Below are positions 38,375 through 45,457 of a DNA stretch of 64,000 bases, piece after piece. Positions within the stretch are counted from its first letter, which is position 1; each line of letters starts with the position of its first letter. Where the stretch lies: the NCBI RefSeq assembly GCF_001418225.1, contig NZ_LIPT01000002.1, positions 1-64,000 on the forward strand, read 5' to 3'. The DNA is from Pannonibacter indicus (GTDB taxonomy: Bacteria; Pseudomonadota; Alphaproteobacteria; Rhizobiales; Stappiaceae). Below the pieces are notes generated by a model, which was given only the letters and a program-made list of their open reading frames with translations, had not been told where the DNA came from and made no database searches. The translations under genes were made by a program, and so were the position numbers.

Positions 38375-38619
38375 GCCACCTGTCCGGCTGTCAGCGAGGC
38401 GATGGCCGCAGAAATCGCCGCGATCGAGGCGAAGGTCTTGCGGTTCAGCAGCGTCTCGGGAAATTCGATATCGAAGGCCTCTTCCAGCCCCAGCATCAGC
38501 TGCACGGAAGCAAAAGACGACAGGCCCGCTTCGTAGAGGTCATCCTCATCGCGCAGCGTATCGACGGGCACAGGCAATCCGCCATGCCGGGAAATCAGGT
38601 CACGGATCGTAGCAGTCAT
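38371..38619 (-). CDS. Acyl/aminoacyl carrier protein
   Basis: 82 residues, four-helix carrier protein. DDLYEAGLSSFASVQLMLGL holds the phosphopantetheine site; Ser35 takes the place of Ser in the usual DSL motif (here SSF). LEEAFDIEFPETLLNRKTFA is the recognition helix region. The ATG at 38619 is preferred over the open frame further upstream, which has no conserved sequence. It is the first gene of the operon with the dehydrogenase, ligase and DUF1839 gene. The A/T-rich 249 bases upstream should contain the promoter. Confidence 0.88.
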   Translation of the reverse strand: MTATIRDLISRHGGLPVPVDTLRDEDDLYEAGLSSFASVQLMLGLEEAFDIEFPETLLNRKTFASIAAISAAIASLTAGQVA

Positions 38620-38868
38620 TGAATTATCAACCCCCAACAATGCCAGCCCTACCCTCTCGCACCGGGCCGTGATGGAACTTGGCGGAGGATAGGCAATCGC
38701 AGGGATCATGGCACGCGCAAAGATACAATACAGTTAAATCAAGACTGCAATTCGTCCGTTTTCATTAACCTGCGATAAACTTACTCTGCGTGCTTAGATC
38801 TTTTCCCTTAGGAAACCGCCAAAGCAGCATACCCGCATGAGGCTTTCGAGCAGAATAGCTGCCTTGCC

Positions 38869-39402
38869 TCATCCCAGCATCCGGCGCAGCGTATCATCCC
38901 GCAGCACGAAATGATGATGCAGCGCCGCTCCGATATGCAGGAAGATGAGCGCGGTGAAGGCCAGCCCCAGCGCCATATGCAGGCGGAAGAGACTGGCTGC
39001 CAGTTCCCGGTCCTGCCCTGTCAGCGGCGGCAGGGTGAAGAGGCCGAAAACTTCGATCGACGCGCCATAGGCGGAGGTCGCCACCCAGCCGATCAACGGA
39101 TTGAGCAGCAGAAACCCATAAAGCAGAGCATGGACGATGCCCGCCGCCCGGCGCTGCCAGACAGGCATGGCATCAGGCAAAGGCTGCGGCGGATGGCGCA
39201 GCCGCCAGAAGAGGCGCGCCAGCGTCAGCACCATCAGCACGGCGCCGGCCGAGCGGTGAAAGTCGAACAGGCTGTTCTGCAGGCTGCCGGGGCCGACACG
39301 GACCATGACAAACCCGGCGGGCACCATGGCGAGCACAAGCCCCGCCGTTACCCAGTGAAACAGGCGGGCACCACCCCCATACCGGTACGTATCCCTGCTC
39401 AT
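38869..39402 (-). CDS. Cytochrome b561-family protein
   Basis: 177 residues, four membrane helices. Heme-ligand His candidates sit in GGARLFHWVTAGLVL, LFDFHRSAGAVLM, AGIVHALLYGFLLLNPLIGW and LFLHIGAALHHHFVLRDD-like sequence (here ALIFLHIGAALHHHF). The family passes electrons from quinol, often to superoxide or hydrogenase-like partners. The start is set by GGGAGAGG ahead of the ATG at 39402. No redox partner is adjacent. Confidence 0.87.
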   Translation of the reverse strand: MSRDTYRYGGGARLFHWVTAGLVLAMVPAGFVMVRVGPGSLQNSLFDFHRSAGAVLMVLTLARLFWRLRHPPQPLPDAMPVWQRRAAGIVHALLYGFLLLNPLIGWVATSAYGASIEVFGLFTLPPLTGQDRELAASLFRLHMALGLAFTALIFLHIGAALHHHFVLRDDTLRRMLG

Positions 39403-39619
39403 CACAGCCTCTCCCTGCTGCCATGCGTCAAACAGGATCGCATGCGGGACGCCGAAGGCAAGGCCTGTCACGATTACGTGAGCCCTGCATCGGAACGCCT
39501 CCACCATGCGTAGTGTCGACAAAGGCAAGGTAAACCCTATTTACCTCTGCTAAAACTGGTTCGGAGGCAAACTTCGGAACAGCGTGTGCCAGAGCGGCGC
39601 TTGAGTATTTCAGGGCAGA

Positions 39620-40540
39620 ATGCCGCAGCAGCACTGGCCCGGAAACCAGAGGGTGGAGAGGCGCAAGGTGAGGTCAACACGGATGCCAGCGGCCCTGACG
39701 GCAGGCCAAACGACGCTGACGGCGACGCAAGCGGTGACGCTTCGGCCTCAGCGTGATCCTGCTCTCCGCCTGACCGCCTTTGCCGATGACGAGGATTGGC
39801 GTGCCGTGCTGGCTGCCGCCCGCGCGCCCGGAAAGCCCCTGCCGCAGCGGTGGGAGAGCCTCTTTGGCCCGCTGATCTACATGAGAGCCGGTGAAACCCG
39901 CGTGGTCGGCCAGCTCGGCCAGTCCCTCGACGGGCGCATCGCCACCGTCAGCGGCCATTCCAAATACATCAATGGCTCCGGCTGCCTGTCGCATCTGCAC
40001 CGGCTGCGCGCGGTCTGCGATGTGGTGGTGATTGGCGCCGGAACGGCGATTGCCGATGATCCGCAGCTGAATGTGCGCCTTGTGGAAGGGCCAAACCCGG
40101 CCCGTGCCATCATTGATCCCAATGGCCGCGTGCCATGCGGCCTGCGCCTGTTCGAGGGTGACGGCGTGCGCCGTCTCGTCATCACAGCGGCAGAGACGCA
40201 AGGAGACTGGCCCGAAGGGGTGGAGGTGCTGCGGCTGGAACGGCTTGCCTGTGGCGGGCTCTGCCCCTCGGCCATCGTGCAGGCACTGGCAAAGGCGGGC
40301 CTGCGCCGTATCCTCATCGAAGGCGGCAGCCACACGATTTCCCGCTTCATCACCGCCCGCAGCCTTGACCGGCTGCACCTGCTCATCGCACCGATGATCA
40401 TTGGTGCGGGGAAGATGGGGCTGGAGCTCTCGCCGATCCAGACCCTGCAGGAGGCCCTGCGCCCGCGCATGACGCCGCATCAGGCCGGTGACGAGGTGCT
40501 GCTCGACTGCGACCTGCGGTCCTGCCCGGTTTATTCCTGA
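39620..40540 (+). CDS. RibD C-terminal-type pyrimidine reductase
   Basis: 306 residues. The reductase domain (~residues 95-300) shows VGQLGQSLDGRIATVSGHSK, the VVIGAGTAIADDPQLNVR NADPH-site stretch, RAIIDPNGRVP and RRILIEGGSHTISRF. RibD reductases reduce the ribosyl side chain of a diaminopyrimidine in riboflavin synthesis; the deaminase half of RibD is absent here. The protein may instead act on a related pteridine or deazaflavin precursor, given its neighbours. Starts at 39620 or 39683 are both possible. Its 3' end overlaps the convergent methyltransferase gene by 10 bases. Confidence 0.82.
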   Translation: MPQQHWPGNQRVERRKVRSTRMPAALTAGQTTLTATQAVTLRPQRDPALRLTAFADDEDWRAVLAAARAPGKPLPQRWESLFGPLIYMRAGETRVVGQLGQSLDGRIATVSGHSKYINGSGCLSHLHRLRAVCDVVVIGAGTAIADDPQLNVRLVEGPNPARAIIDPNGRVPCGLRLFEGDGVRRLVITAAETQGDWPEGVEVLRLERLACGGLCPSAIVQALAKAGLRRILIEGGSHTISRFITARSLDRLHLLIAPMIIGAGKMGLELSPIQTLQEALRPRMTPHQAGDEVLLDCDLRSCPVYS

Positions 40541-41358
40541 GGCAAGGCAGCGATGTCGAGATGACCAACCTGAAGGGTTGAGCGGCCGGCGGCAATCTCC
40601 GCCAGCCGGAAGGCAAGCCAGCCCGCAATGCCCGCAGCATCGACGCCCATCTCGCCGGCGGCATCCGCCCAGCCGCGCACAAGCGCTTCCTGAAAGGCAC
40701 CATGCTCCGGCCCGGCCTGCCAGTCGGATGTGCCCTGTACCACCCGGTAGCCAGCTCTCTCGAAAGCACGCGCAGCATAAGGCGCAGCATCCGGGCCCAG
40801 CGCCGGGCCAAAGCCCTTGTCTGTCTGCTGATGCGCATTCATCGCAAGACGCACGGTTTCATCCAGCGGATGGGGCGGGAAACACACGGCCCGGCCATCA
40901 TAGGTCAGACTGGCGAGAAAAGGCTTGCCCGCAGCGCTGACCGCTGCAGCAAGAGCATCGGCAAATCCGGCCGTGACCAGATCCAGAAAGGCCGAGGTCG
41001 TCACCCCATCCGTTGCAGTCAGATCAAGGCCTCCAAAACCCGCGGCAAGATCGGTTTCCCGGTACTTGATGGCAACTCCCGCCAGCCCCACCAGCCGTGC
41101 CCTGGCCTGTGCCAGCAGGACCGGATCATGATCGGTCAGCAGCCATCGCTGTCCCTCGCCCAGCCGGGGCGCAAGTGCAGCAACGGTTGCGCCAGTGCCG
41201 CTGGCAAGATCCGTCAGATGCGGCACCCGCCCCCGCGGCAGGGCGTCAAGAAATGCTGCTTCCACAGCGGCATTGCGCGCCGCCTCATCAACGGGGGAGC
41301 GCAGTGCCAGCCATTCAGCTGAAAATCCCGCCATCCGTCTTTCCTCTCTCCTGGTCAC
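40531..41358 (-). CDS. Class I SAM-dependent methyltransferase
   Basis: 275 residues, Rossmann fold. The SAM motif is LTDLASGTGATVAALAPRL (residues ~48-66), followed by WLLTDHDPVLLAQARARL for the acidic ribose-binding position. TATDGVTTSAFLDLVTAGFA is the motif IV region. It overlaps the GT4 gene by four bases, placing it last in an operon with GT4, QueD-like and dehydrogenase genes. The methylated substrate is unknown, presumably the product of this cluster. Confidence 0.84.
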   Translation of the reverse strand: MTRREERRMAGFSAEWLALRSPVDEAARNAAVEAAFLDALPRGRVPHLTDLASGTGATVAALAPRLGEGQRWLLTDHDPVLLAQARARLVGLAGVAIKYRETDLAAGFGGLDLTATDGVTTSAFLDLVTAGFADALAAAVSAAGKPFLASLTYDGRAVCFPPHPLDETVRLAMNAHQQTDKGFGPALGPDAAPYAARAFERAGYRVVQGTSDWQAGPEHGAFQEALVRGWADAAGEMGVDAAGIAGWLAFRLAEIAAGRSTLQVGHLDIAALPQE

Positions 41359-42440
41359 GCCGGGATGCGGATCGCAGCAGCGTCGAGCGCAGCCGAGAAC
41401 TGGCGCGCGGCCTCTGTCCAGTCCGGCATGCGGTCAGCTGCTTCGCGCGCTTCTCCTGCCAATTGCCGGCGCAAGGCGCTGTCCGCCATCAGCCTGCGCA
41501 GTGCTGAACGCAAACCTTCTACGCTGCCGGGCTGCACATAGATCCCGCCGCCGCCGGACAGGCTGCGCTCCACCGCAGGGCCGCCACTGCCGATGACCGG
41601 CAGCCCGCGGGCCAGCGCTTCGGTGAAGGCCATGCCGAAGCCCTCATAATGACTGGCGAGCACAAAAAGGTCTGCCGCTGCATAGGCGGCCTCCAGCAAG
41701 TTGCTGGACAGTGCGCCGTGCAGGGTGATCCGCCGCTCCAGCCCATGCGCCGTGACCTGCCGCACCAGCGCAGCGTGACAGGCTTCGTCCAGAAAACCGC
41801 CCGCCACGTCCAGCTGCCAGTCAAATTCCCTCAGGCCCGCCAGCGCCTCCACCAGCACGTCATGCCCCTTGCGCGGCACGATGGAGCCAACGGACAGGAG
41901 ACGCAGGCCCGGCCCGCCGCTGCCCAGCGCCTGCGGCGCCCGGTCCGTGCCCGGCTCCACCACATGCAGATGCGCAGACGGCACGGCAAAAAGCTCACGC
42001 ACCCGTGCCGCCGTCGCATGGCTGGTGACGATCACCTCATGGGCATGGCGCAAAGCCTCGCGTTCGGCCGCCTCAAGCTGTCCGGCGAGTTCCGGATCCA
42101 GACCGTTTTCGAGGCACAGCGGATGATGCAGCAGACAGACGAGCGTGATGCGGGGTGCCAGCCGCGCCGCAACCGCCCCAAGCACTGCATAGGCAAGGCC
42201 ATCCACCACAAGCAGCGTGCCGTCCGGCAGGGCCTCAAGGGCCGTTTCAGCTTTGCGCAGCATCTCCGGCTCCGGACAAGGAAACCCCTCGCCCAGTTCC
42301 AGCAGCTCCACGTCCCGGCCAAGCTCCCTCAGCCCGGCGATGATGCGCCGGTCATAGCCATAGCCGCCGGTCGGCATGTCGAGATTGCCCGGAAAGGCAA
42401 AGACAATGGGGACTTTGGGAGCAGAGGCTTCACGTGTCAT
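41355..42440 (-). CDS. Family 4 glycosyltransferase of the pterin-like cluster
   Basis: 361 residues, GT-B fold. NLDMPTGGYGYDRRIIAGLR is the N-terminal loop, GLRLLSVGSIVPRKGHDVLV starts the donor domain, and LASHYEGFGMAFTEALARGL is the E-x7-E motif; CLLHHPLCLENGLD and VIVTSHATAARVREL are in the N-domain. It overlaps both neighbours by four bases. Its place between methyltransferase and QueD-like genes suggests that the small molecule made here is glycosylated. Confidence 0.86.
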   Translation of the reverse strand: MTREASAPKVPIVFAFPGNLDMPTGGYGYDRRIIAGLRELGRDVELLELGEGFPCPEPEMLRKAETALEALPDGTLLVVDGLAYAVLGAVAARLAPRITLVCLLHHPLCLENGLDPELAGQLEAAEREALRHAHEVIVTSHATAARVRELFAVPSAHLHVVEPGTDRAPQALGSGGPGLRLLSVGSIVPRKGHDVLVEALAGLREFDWQLDVAGGFLDEACHAALVRQVTAHGLERRITLHGALSSNLLEAAYAAADLFVLASHYEGFGMAFTEALARGLPVIGSGGPAVERSLSGGGGIYVQPGSVEGLRSALRRLMADSALRRQLAGEAREAADRMPDWTEAARQFSAALDAAAIRIPA

Positions 42441-42838
42441 GCCACAGGCGCCTCATACCAGGCACGGGCCACATGCGACTCGGAGATGGTCACCCGGATC
42501 GCCCGGATTTCGGAGCCGGGACGGCCGAGCCGGTTGTCCCTTGCGGCCTGCGCCAGATGGTCATGCACGTGCCTGGTCAGAAACTCCGTCGTCGTGTTGA
42601 TCCCGGCGAACTCCGGAACCTCGTCGAGGTTGCGGTAGTTCAGCGGTGACAGCACTTCCTTCAGCACCTCATGGGCCCGGCCGATATCGATGACAACGCC
42701 ATTGATATCAAGGCGGTCAGCCAGAAAGGCGGCATCGACCACGAAAGTCGCCCCATGCAGCGCCTGCGCAGGGCCGAACAGTTCGCCCTTGAAGGAGTGG
42801 GCAATCATCACGTGGTCGCGAACTTCAACGGCAAACAT
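42437..42838 (-). CDS. QueD/6-pyruvoyl-tetrahydropterin synthase homologue with altered active site
   Basis: 133 residues of the T-fold PTPS/QueD family: MIAHSFKGELFGPAQALHGA at the N-terminus, GVVIDIGRAHEVLK, INTTTEFLTRHVHDHL and VTISESHVARAWYEA. Compared with E. coli QueD, zinc ligands His14 and His28 remain, but the third zinc His (HGH) is Ala30, the catalytic Cys four residues before HGH is Ala24, and the catalytic Asp-His pair is Asn67-Tyr68. The pterin-anchoring Glu120 is kept. It is therefore unlikely to make 6-carboxytetrahydropterin. It precedes and is coupled to GT4 and follows the dehydrogenase gene by four bases. Confidence 0.85.
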   Translation of the reverse strand: MFAVEVRDHVMIAHSFKGELFGPAQALHGATFVVDAAFLADRLDINGVVIDIGRAHEVLKEVLSPLNYRNLDEVPEFAGINTTTEFLTRHVHDHLAQAARDNRLGRPGSEIRAIRVTISESHVARAWYEAPVA

Positions 42839-42842
42839 TCAC

Positions 42843-43877
42843 TCACTCCGGTTGGTCATAAACAACAAGCGGCGCCAGAGCCGAACGGTCGTGCAACAGC
42901 ACATGAGGCAGGCGCCCGGGCAGGCTGGCAAAGGGAAGGACGGGGTGAAGAAGCGCATCGAGCCGGTCATCCGCCAGCAGCGCCAGCGCCGTCTCCAGCC
43001 TGCGGCGGAAGGTCCAGCGGTTGCGGCGCTGCGCCGGGATGCGGCCGACCTGCGTTGATTTCAGCACCAGACGGCGGCTGTGAAAATCAGCCCCCAGCGG
43101 CACGGATACCGGCTTTGCGCCATACCAGCTCAGCTCCAGCACGGTGGCTTCATCCCCGGCACAGGTGAGCGCGGTGGCAAGCCCTTCGGGCGAGGCACTG
43201 GCGTGGATAACGAGATCTTGATCCCCCGGCGCCTCAGAGGGCAAGGCAAAGCCAGCCCCAAAGGACGCAGCAATCTCTGCACGGGAGGGATCGATGTCCA
43301 CAAGCCTCACGCGGGTGCCGGGAATGCCTGCAGCCAGAAACACGCAGAGCAGTCCCAGAACGCCGCCGCCCACCACGCAGATGTGGTCACCGGGGGCGGG
43401 CGCACCGTCCCACAGGGCGTTGAGCGCGGTTTCCATATTGGCCGCCAGAATGGCCCGCTCCGCCGGGATATGTTCCGGCACCGGCACCAGCATCTCCAGC
43501 GGCGCATCGAACAGATCCTGATGGGGATGCAGGCAGAAGACGGTCTGGCCAAGCAGTTCCGGCGGACCAGCCTCGACGCTGCCCACGGCGGCATAGCCAT
43601 ATTTGACCGGATAAGGGAAAGCGCCGCCCTGCAGCGGCGCGCGCATGCGCTGCCACTCGGTCTCCGGCACCAGCCCGCTCAGCACCAGCCGCTCCGTCCC
43701 CCGGCTGACACCGCTTGCCAGTGTGCGCAACCGTGCGTGGCCGGGTTCCAGAAGAGCAAGCTGCTCTCGGCGCAGCTCGCAGGCACCCTTAGCCACATAC
43801 CAGAGCGCCGTGGCTGCCCGCTGGCCGTTCCCGGCGTTCTCATCAACTGTCATTGCTGCCTGTCCTGCAGTTGGCAT
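42843..43877 (-). CDS. Medium-chain dehydrogenase/reductase without zinc-site residues
   Basis: 344 residues of the MDR fold. The NAD(P) motif is HICVVGGGVLGLLCVFLAAG, followed by VRLVDIDPSRAEIAASFGAG. The Cys-Gly-Thr-Asp and Gly-His-Glu motifs that hold catalytic zinc in alcohol dehydrogenases are replaced by GVSRGTE and KYGYAAVG, as in BchC-like proteins. It is first in the operon with QueD-like, GT4 and methyltransferase genes and probably oxidises or reduces the shared intermediate. The GXSRGTE form suggests a BchC-type oxidation of an alcohol side chain, by analogy only. Confidence 0.8.
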   Translation of the reverse strand: MPTAGQAAMTVDENAGNGQRAATALWYVAKGACELRREQLALLEPGHARLRTLASGVSRGTERLVLSGLVPETEWQRMRAPLQGGAFPYPVKYGYAAVGSVEAGPPELLGQTVFCLHPHQDLFDAPLEMLVPVPEHIPAERAILAANMETALNALWDGAPAPGDHICVVGGGVLGLLCVFLAAGIPGTRVRLVDIDPSRAEIAASFGAGFALPSEAPGDQDLVIHASASPEGLATALTCAGDEATVLELSWYGAKPVSVPLGADFHSRRLVLKSTQVGRIPAQRRNRWTFRRRLETALALLADDRLDALLHPVLPFASLPGRLPHVLLHDRSALAPLVVYDQPE

Positions 43878-43955
43878 GTCTTGCTTCTCATACGCAGGGT
43901 CGCACAGACTGGAGCTGTTCGCACAGGTCCTGAGGGCGCAAAATATAGAACATGC

Positions 43956-43993
43956 AAAAACACCCTGCCGGGGATGCCCAGGCAGGGTGTTTG
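43956..43993 (-). terminator. Rho-independent terminator after ptsN
   Basis: AAACACCCTGCC and GGCAGGGTGTTT form a perfect stem of about 12-13 bp with an 11-base loop, followed on the minus strand by TTTTT. It lies 50 bases after the ptsN stop and closes the lpt/rpoN/ptsN block. Confidence 0.88.
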
Positions 43994-44043
43994 AAAACTC
44001 TTCGGCGCTTGAGCGGGAGGTGCCCGCCCAAAGTGCCCGCCGG

Positions 44044-44514
44044 TCAGGCCGCGTTCGAGGACGACTGCGGCTGGGTCAGAAGTGCAAAGGCCGCTTCCGC
44101 GTCAGTGGCCGTGCGCAGGCCGCTCGCAATCTTGGTGTCGCGCAGCTGGCGGGCGATCCGGGCCAATGCCTTGAGATGGTCCGCACCTGCCCCTTCCGGG
44201 GCCAGCAGCAGGAAGATGAGATCGACCGGCTGGTCATCCAGTGCATCGAAGTCGACCGGCTTCTCCATCCTTGCGAAGACTCCGACCAGCTTGTCGAGTT
44301 TCACCAGCTTGCCATGGGGGATGGCCACGCCATGTCCAACGCCGGTGGACCCAAGCCGCTCACGCTGCAGCAGCGTGTCGAAGATTTCGCGTTCAGACAA
44401 GCCCGTCAGTTCCGCGGCCTTGGCGGCCAGCTCCTGAATAGCCTGCTTCTTGCTGCTCGCCTTCAACCCGACGACAACCGCTTCCTGAGATATCAGATCG
44501 CTCAGATCCATCAT
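44044..44514 (-). CDS. ptsN: Nitrogen-type PTS enzyme IIA
   Basis: 156 residues. The phosphorylated His67 stands in GVGHGVAIPHGKLVKLDKLV, with LLQRERLGSTG before it, and the core QPVDLIFLLLAPEGAGADHL follows. EIIA-Ntr is the output of the nitrogen PTS and regulates potassium transport, rpoN-dependent genes and metabolism. The ATG at 44514 is preceded by ACGGAAAAG. It is downstream of hpf, separated by an attenuator-like hairpin at 44533. Confidence 0.94.
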   Translation of the reverse strand: MMDLSDLISQEAVVVGLKASSKKQAIQELAAKAAELTGLSEREIFDTLLQRERLGSTGVGHGVAIPHGKLVKLDKLVGVFARMEKPVDFDALDDQPVDLIFLLLAPEGAGADHLKALARIARQLRDTKIASGLRTATDAEAAFALLTQPQSSSNAA

Positions 44515-44532
44515 TCTTTTCCGTTTGGTCCT

Positions 44533-44568
44533 CAAAAACGCTCCCGGCAGGTTGCCCCGCCGGGAGTG
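44533..44568 (-). terminator. Hairpin with T-run between hpf and ptsN
   Basis: CTCCCGGC (44541-44548) pairs with GCCGGGAG (44559-44566), extended by G-T and C-G pairs, and is followed on the minus strand by TTTTT. It looks like an intra-operon terminator or attenuator that would lower ptsN relative to hpf. Confidence 0.65.
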
Positions 44569-44590
44569 CAGAACTTGAGGACAAGATGGC

Positions 44591-45175
44591 CTAGTTGGCC
44601 GCTTGCTGTCCAATCAAGGCTGGGTCAATCCAGCCGATATTGCCGTCCGGGCGCCGGTAAACGACGTTCACCCCGCCATTCGCGGCGCTCTTGAAGACGA
44701 CGACCGGAGCTTCGGACAGATCCAGCTCCATGACCGCCATGCCGACGGTGAGGGTCTTGATCCGGGCCGAGGTCTCGGCAATCACCAGCGGATTGAAATC
44801 CGCCGGAACTTCCTCATCCTCCTCCGGCGAAGCCAGCACGTAGGACGGGGCTTCGTAGAACTCACGCGCACCGTTGGCGCTGTTGTGCGCCTTCAGTTTG
44901 CGCTTGTAGCGGCGAAGCCGCTTCTCAATCCTGTCCGCAGCGCGGTCGAAGCTCGCGCGCGGATCATGGTCCTCTCCGGACACCTGCAACACGATCCCCG
45001 TGTCGAGATGCAGCGAGCATTCCGTCTTGAAGCCCGCGCCTTCGCGCGTCAGCGTGACGTGCCCGTTAAAACCGCCGTCGAAATACTTCGAAAAAGCGTC
45101 GGCGATCCGGTCGTTGACATGGACGCGCATTGCATCGCCAACATCAACGTTCTTACCCGAAATCCGCAGTGTCAT
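44591..45175 (-). CDS. hpf: Long-form ribosome hibernation promoting factor
   Basis: 194 residues with two parts: an HPF/YfiA domain (MTLRISGKNVDVGDAMRVHV, then KYFDGGFNGHVTLTREGAGF and DRAADRIEKRLRRYKRKLKA) and a C-terminal domain (PLVIAETSARIKTLTVGMAV, PDGNIGWIDPALIG). The long form dimerises 70S ribosomes into 100S particles in stationary phase. The ATG at 45175 is preceded by AAGAAGAGG. It sits between rpoN and ptsN, the standard order. Confidence 0.94.
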   Translation of the reverse strand: MTLRISGKNVDVGDAMRVHVNDRIADAFSKYFDGGFNGHVTLTREGAGFKTECSLHLDTGIVLQVSGEDHDPRASFDRAADRIEKRLRRYKRKLKAHNSANGAREFYEAPSYVLASPEEDEEVPADFNPLVIAETSARIKTLTVGMAVMELDLSEAPVVVFKSAANGGVNVVYRRPDGNIGWIDPALIGQQAAN

Positions 45176-45457
45176 GGGGACCTCTTCTTGTTTCATGGAC
45201 CGTTTCCTGCCGGCGGGAGCCGGCTCACGGAGCTTTCGCCCCGGACGGAACAGCATGACCCAAACGGCACTTCGGCGCCACACCCCTGACATTGCTTTCG
45301 CGGGCGGTGCTATAGGCGGCACTGCCCGTAAAGTCAATTGGCGGCTCTAACAGCCTCAGTGGCCGGGCGGATCAAACCTCCCGTCCAAAACATATAGGAT
45401 CACAATTTGGCTTTGTGAGCACCTACTGGACGAGAGTCCGATTAATTTTTGCTGTCT

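Noticed and set aside
39620-40540. Riboflavin RibD in the usual sense
   Set aside because: Only the reductase half is present and no rib genes are near; it is listed as a RibD-type reductase of unknown substrate.
42437-42838. Queuosine pathway 6-carboxytetrahydropterin synthase
   Set aside because: Catalytic Cys, one zinc His and the Asp-His pair are replaced, and no queC, queE or queF gene is near.
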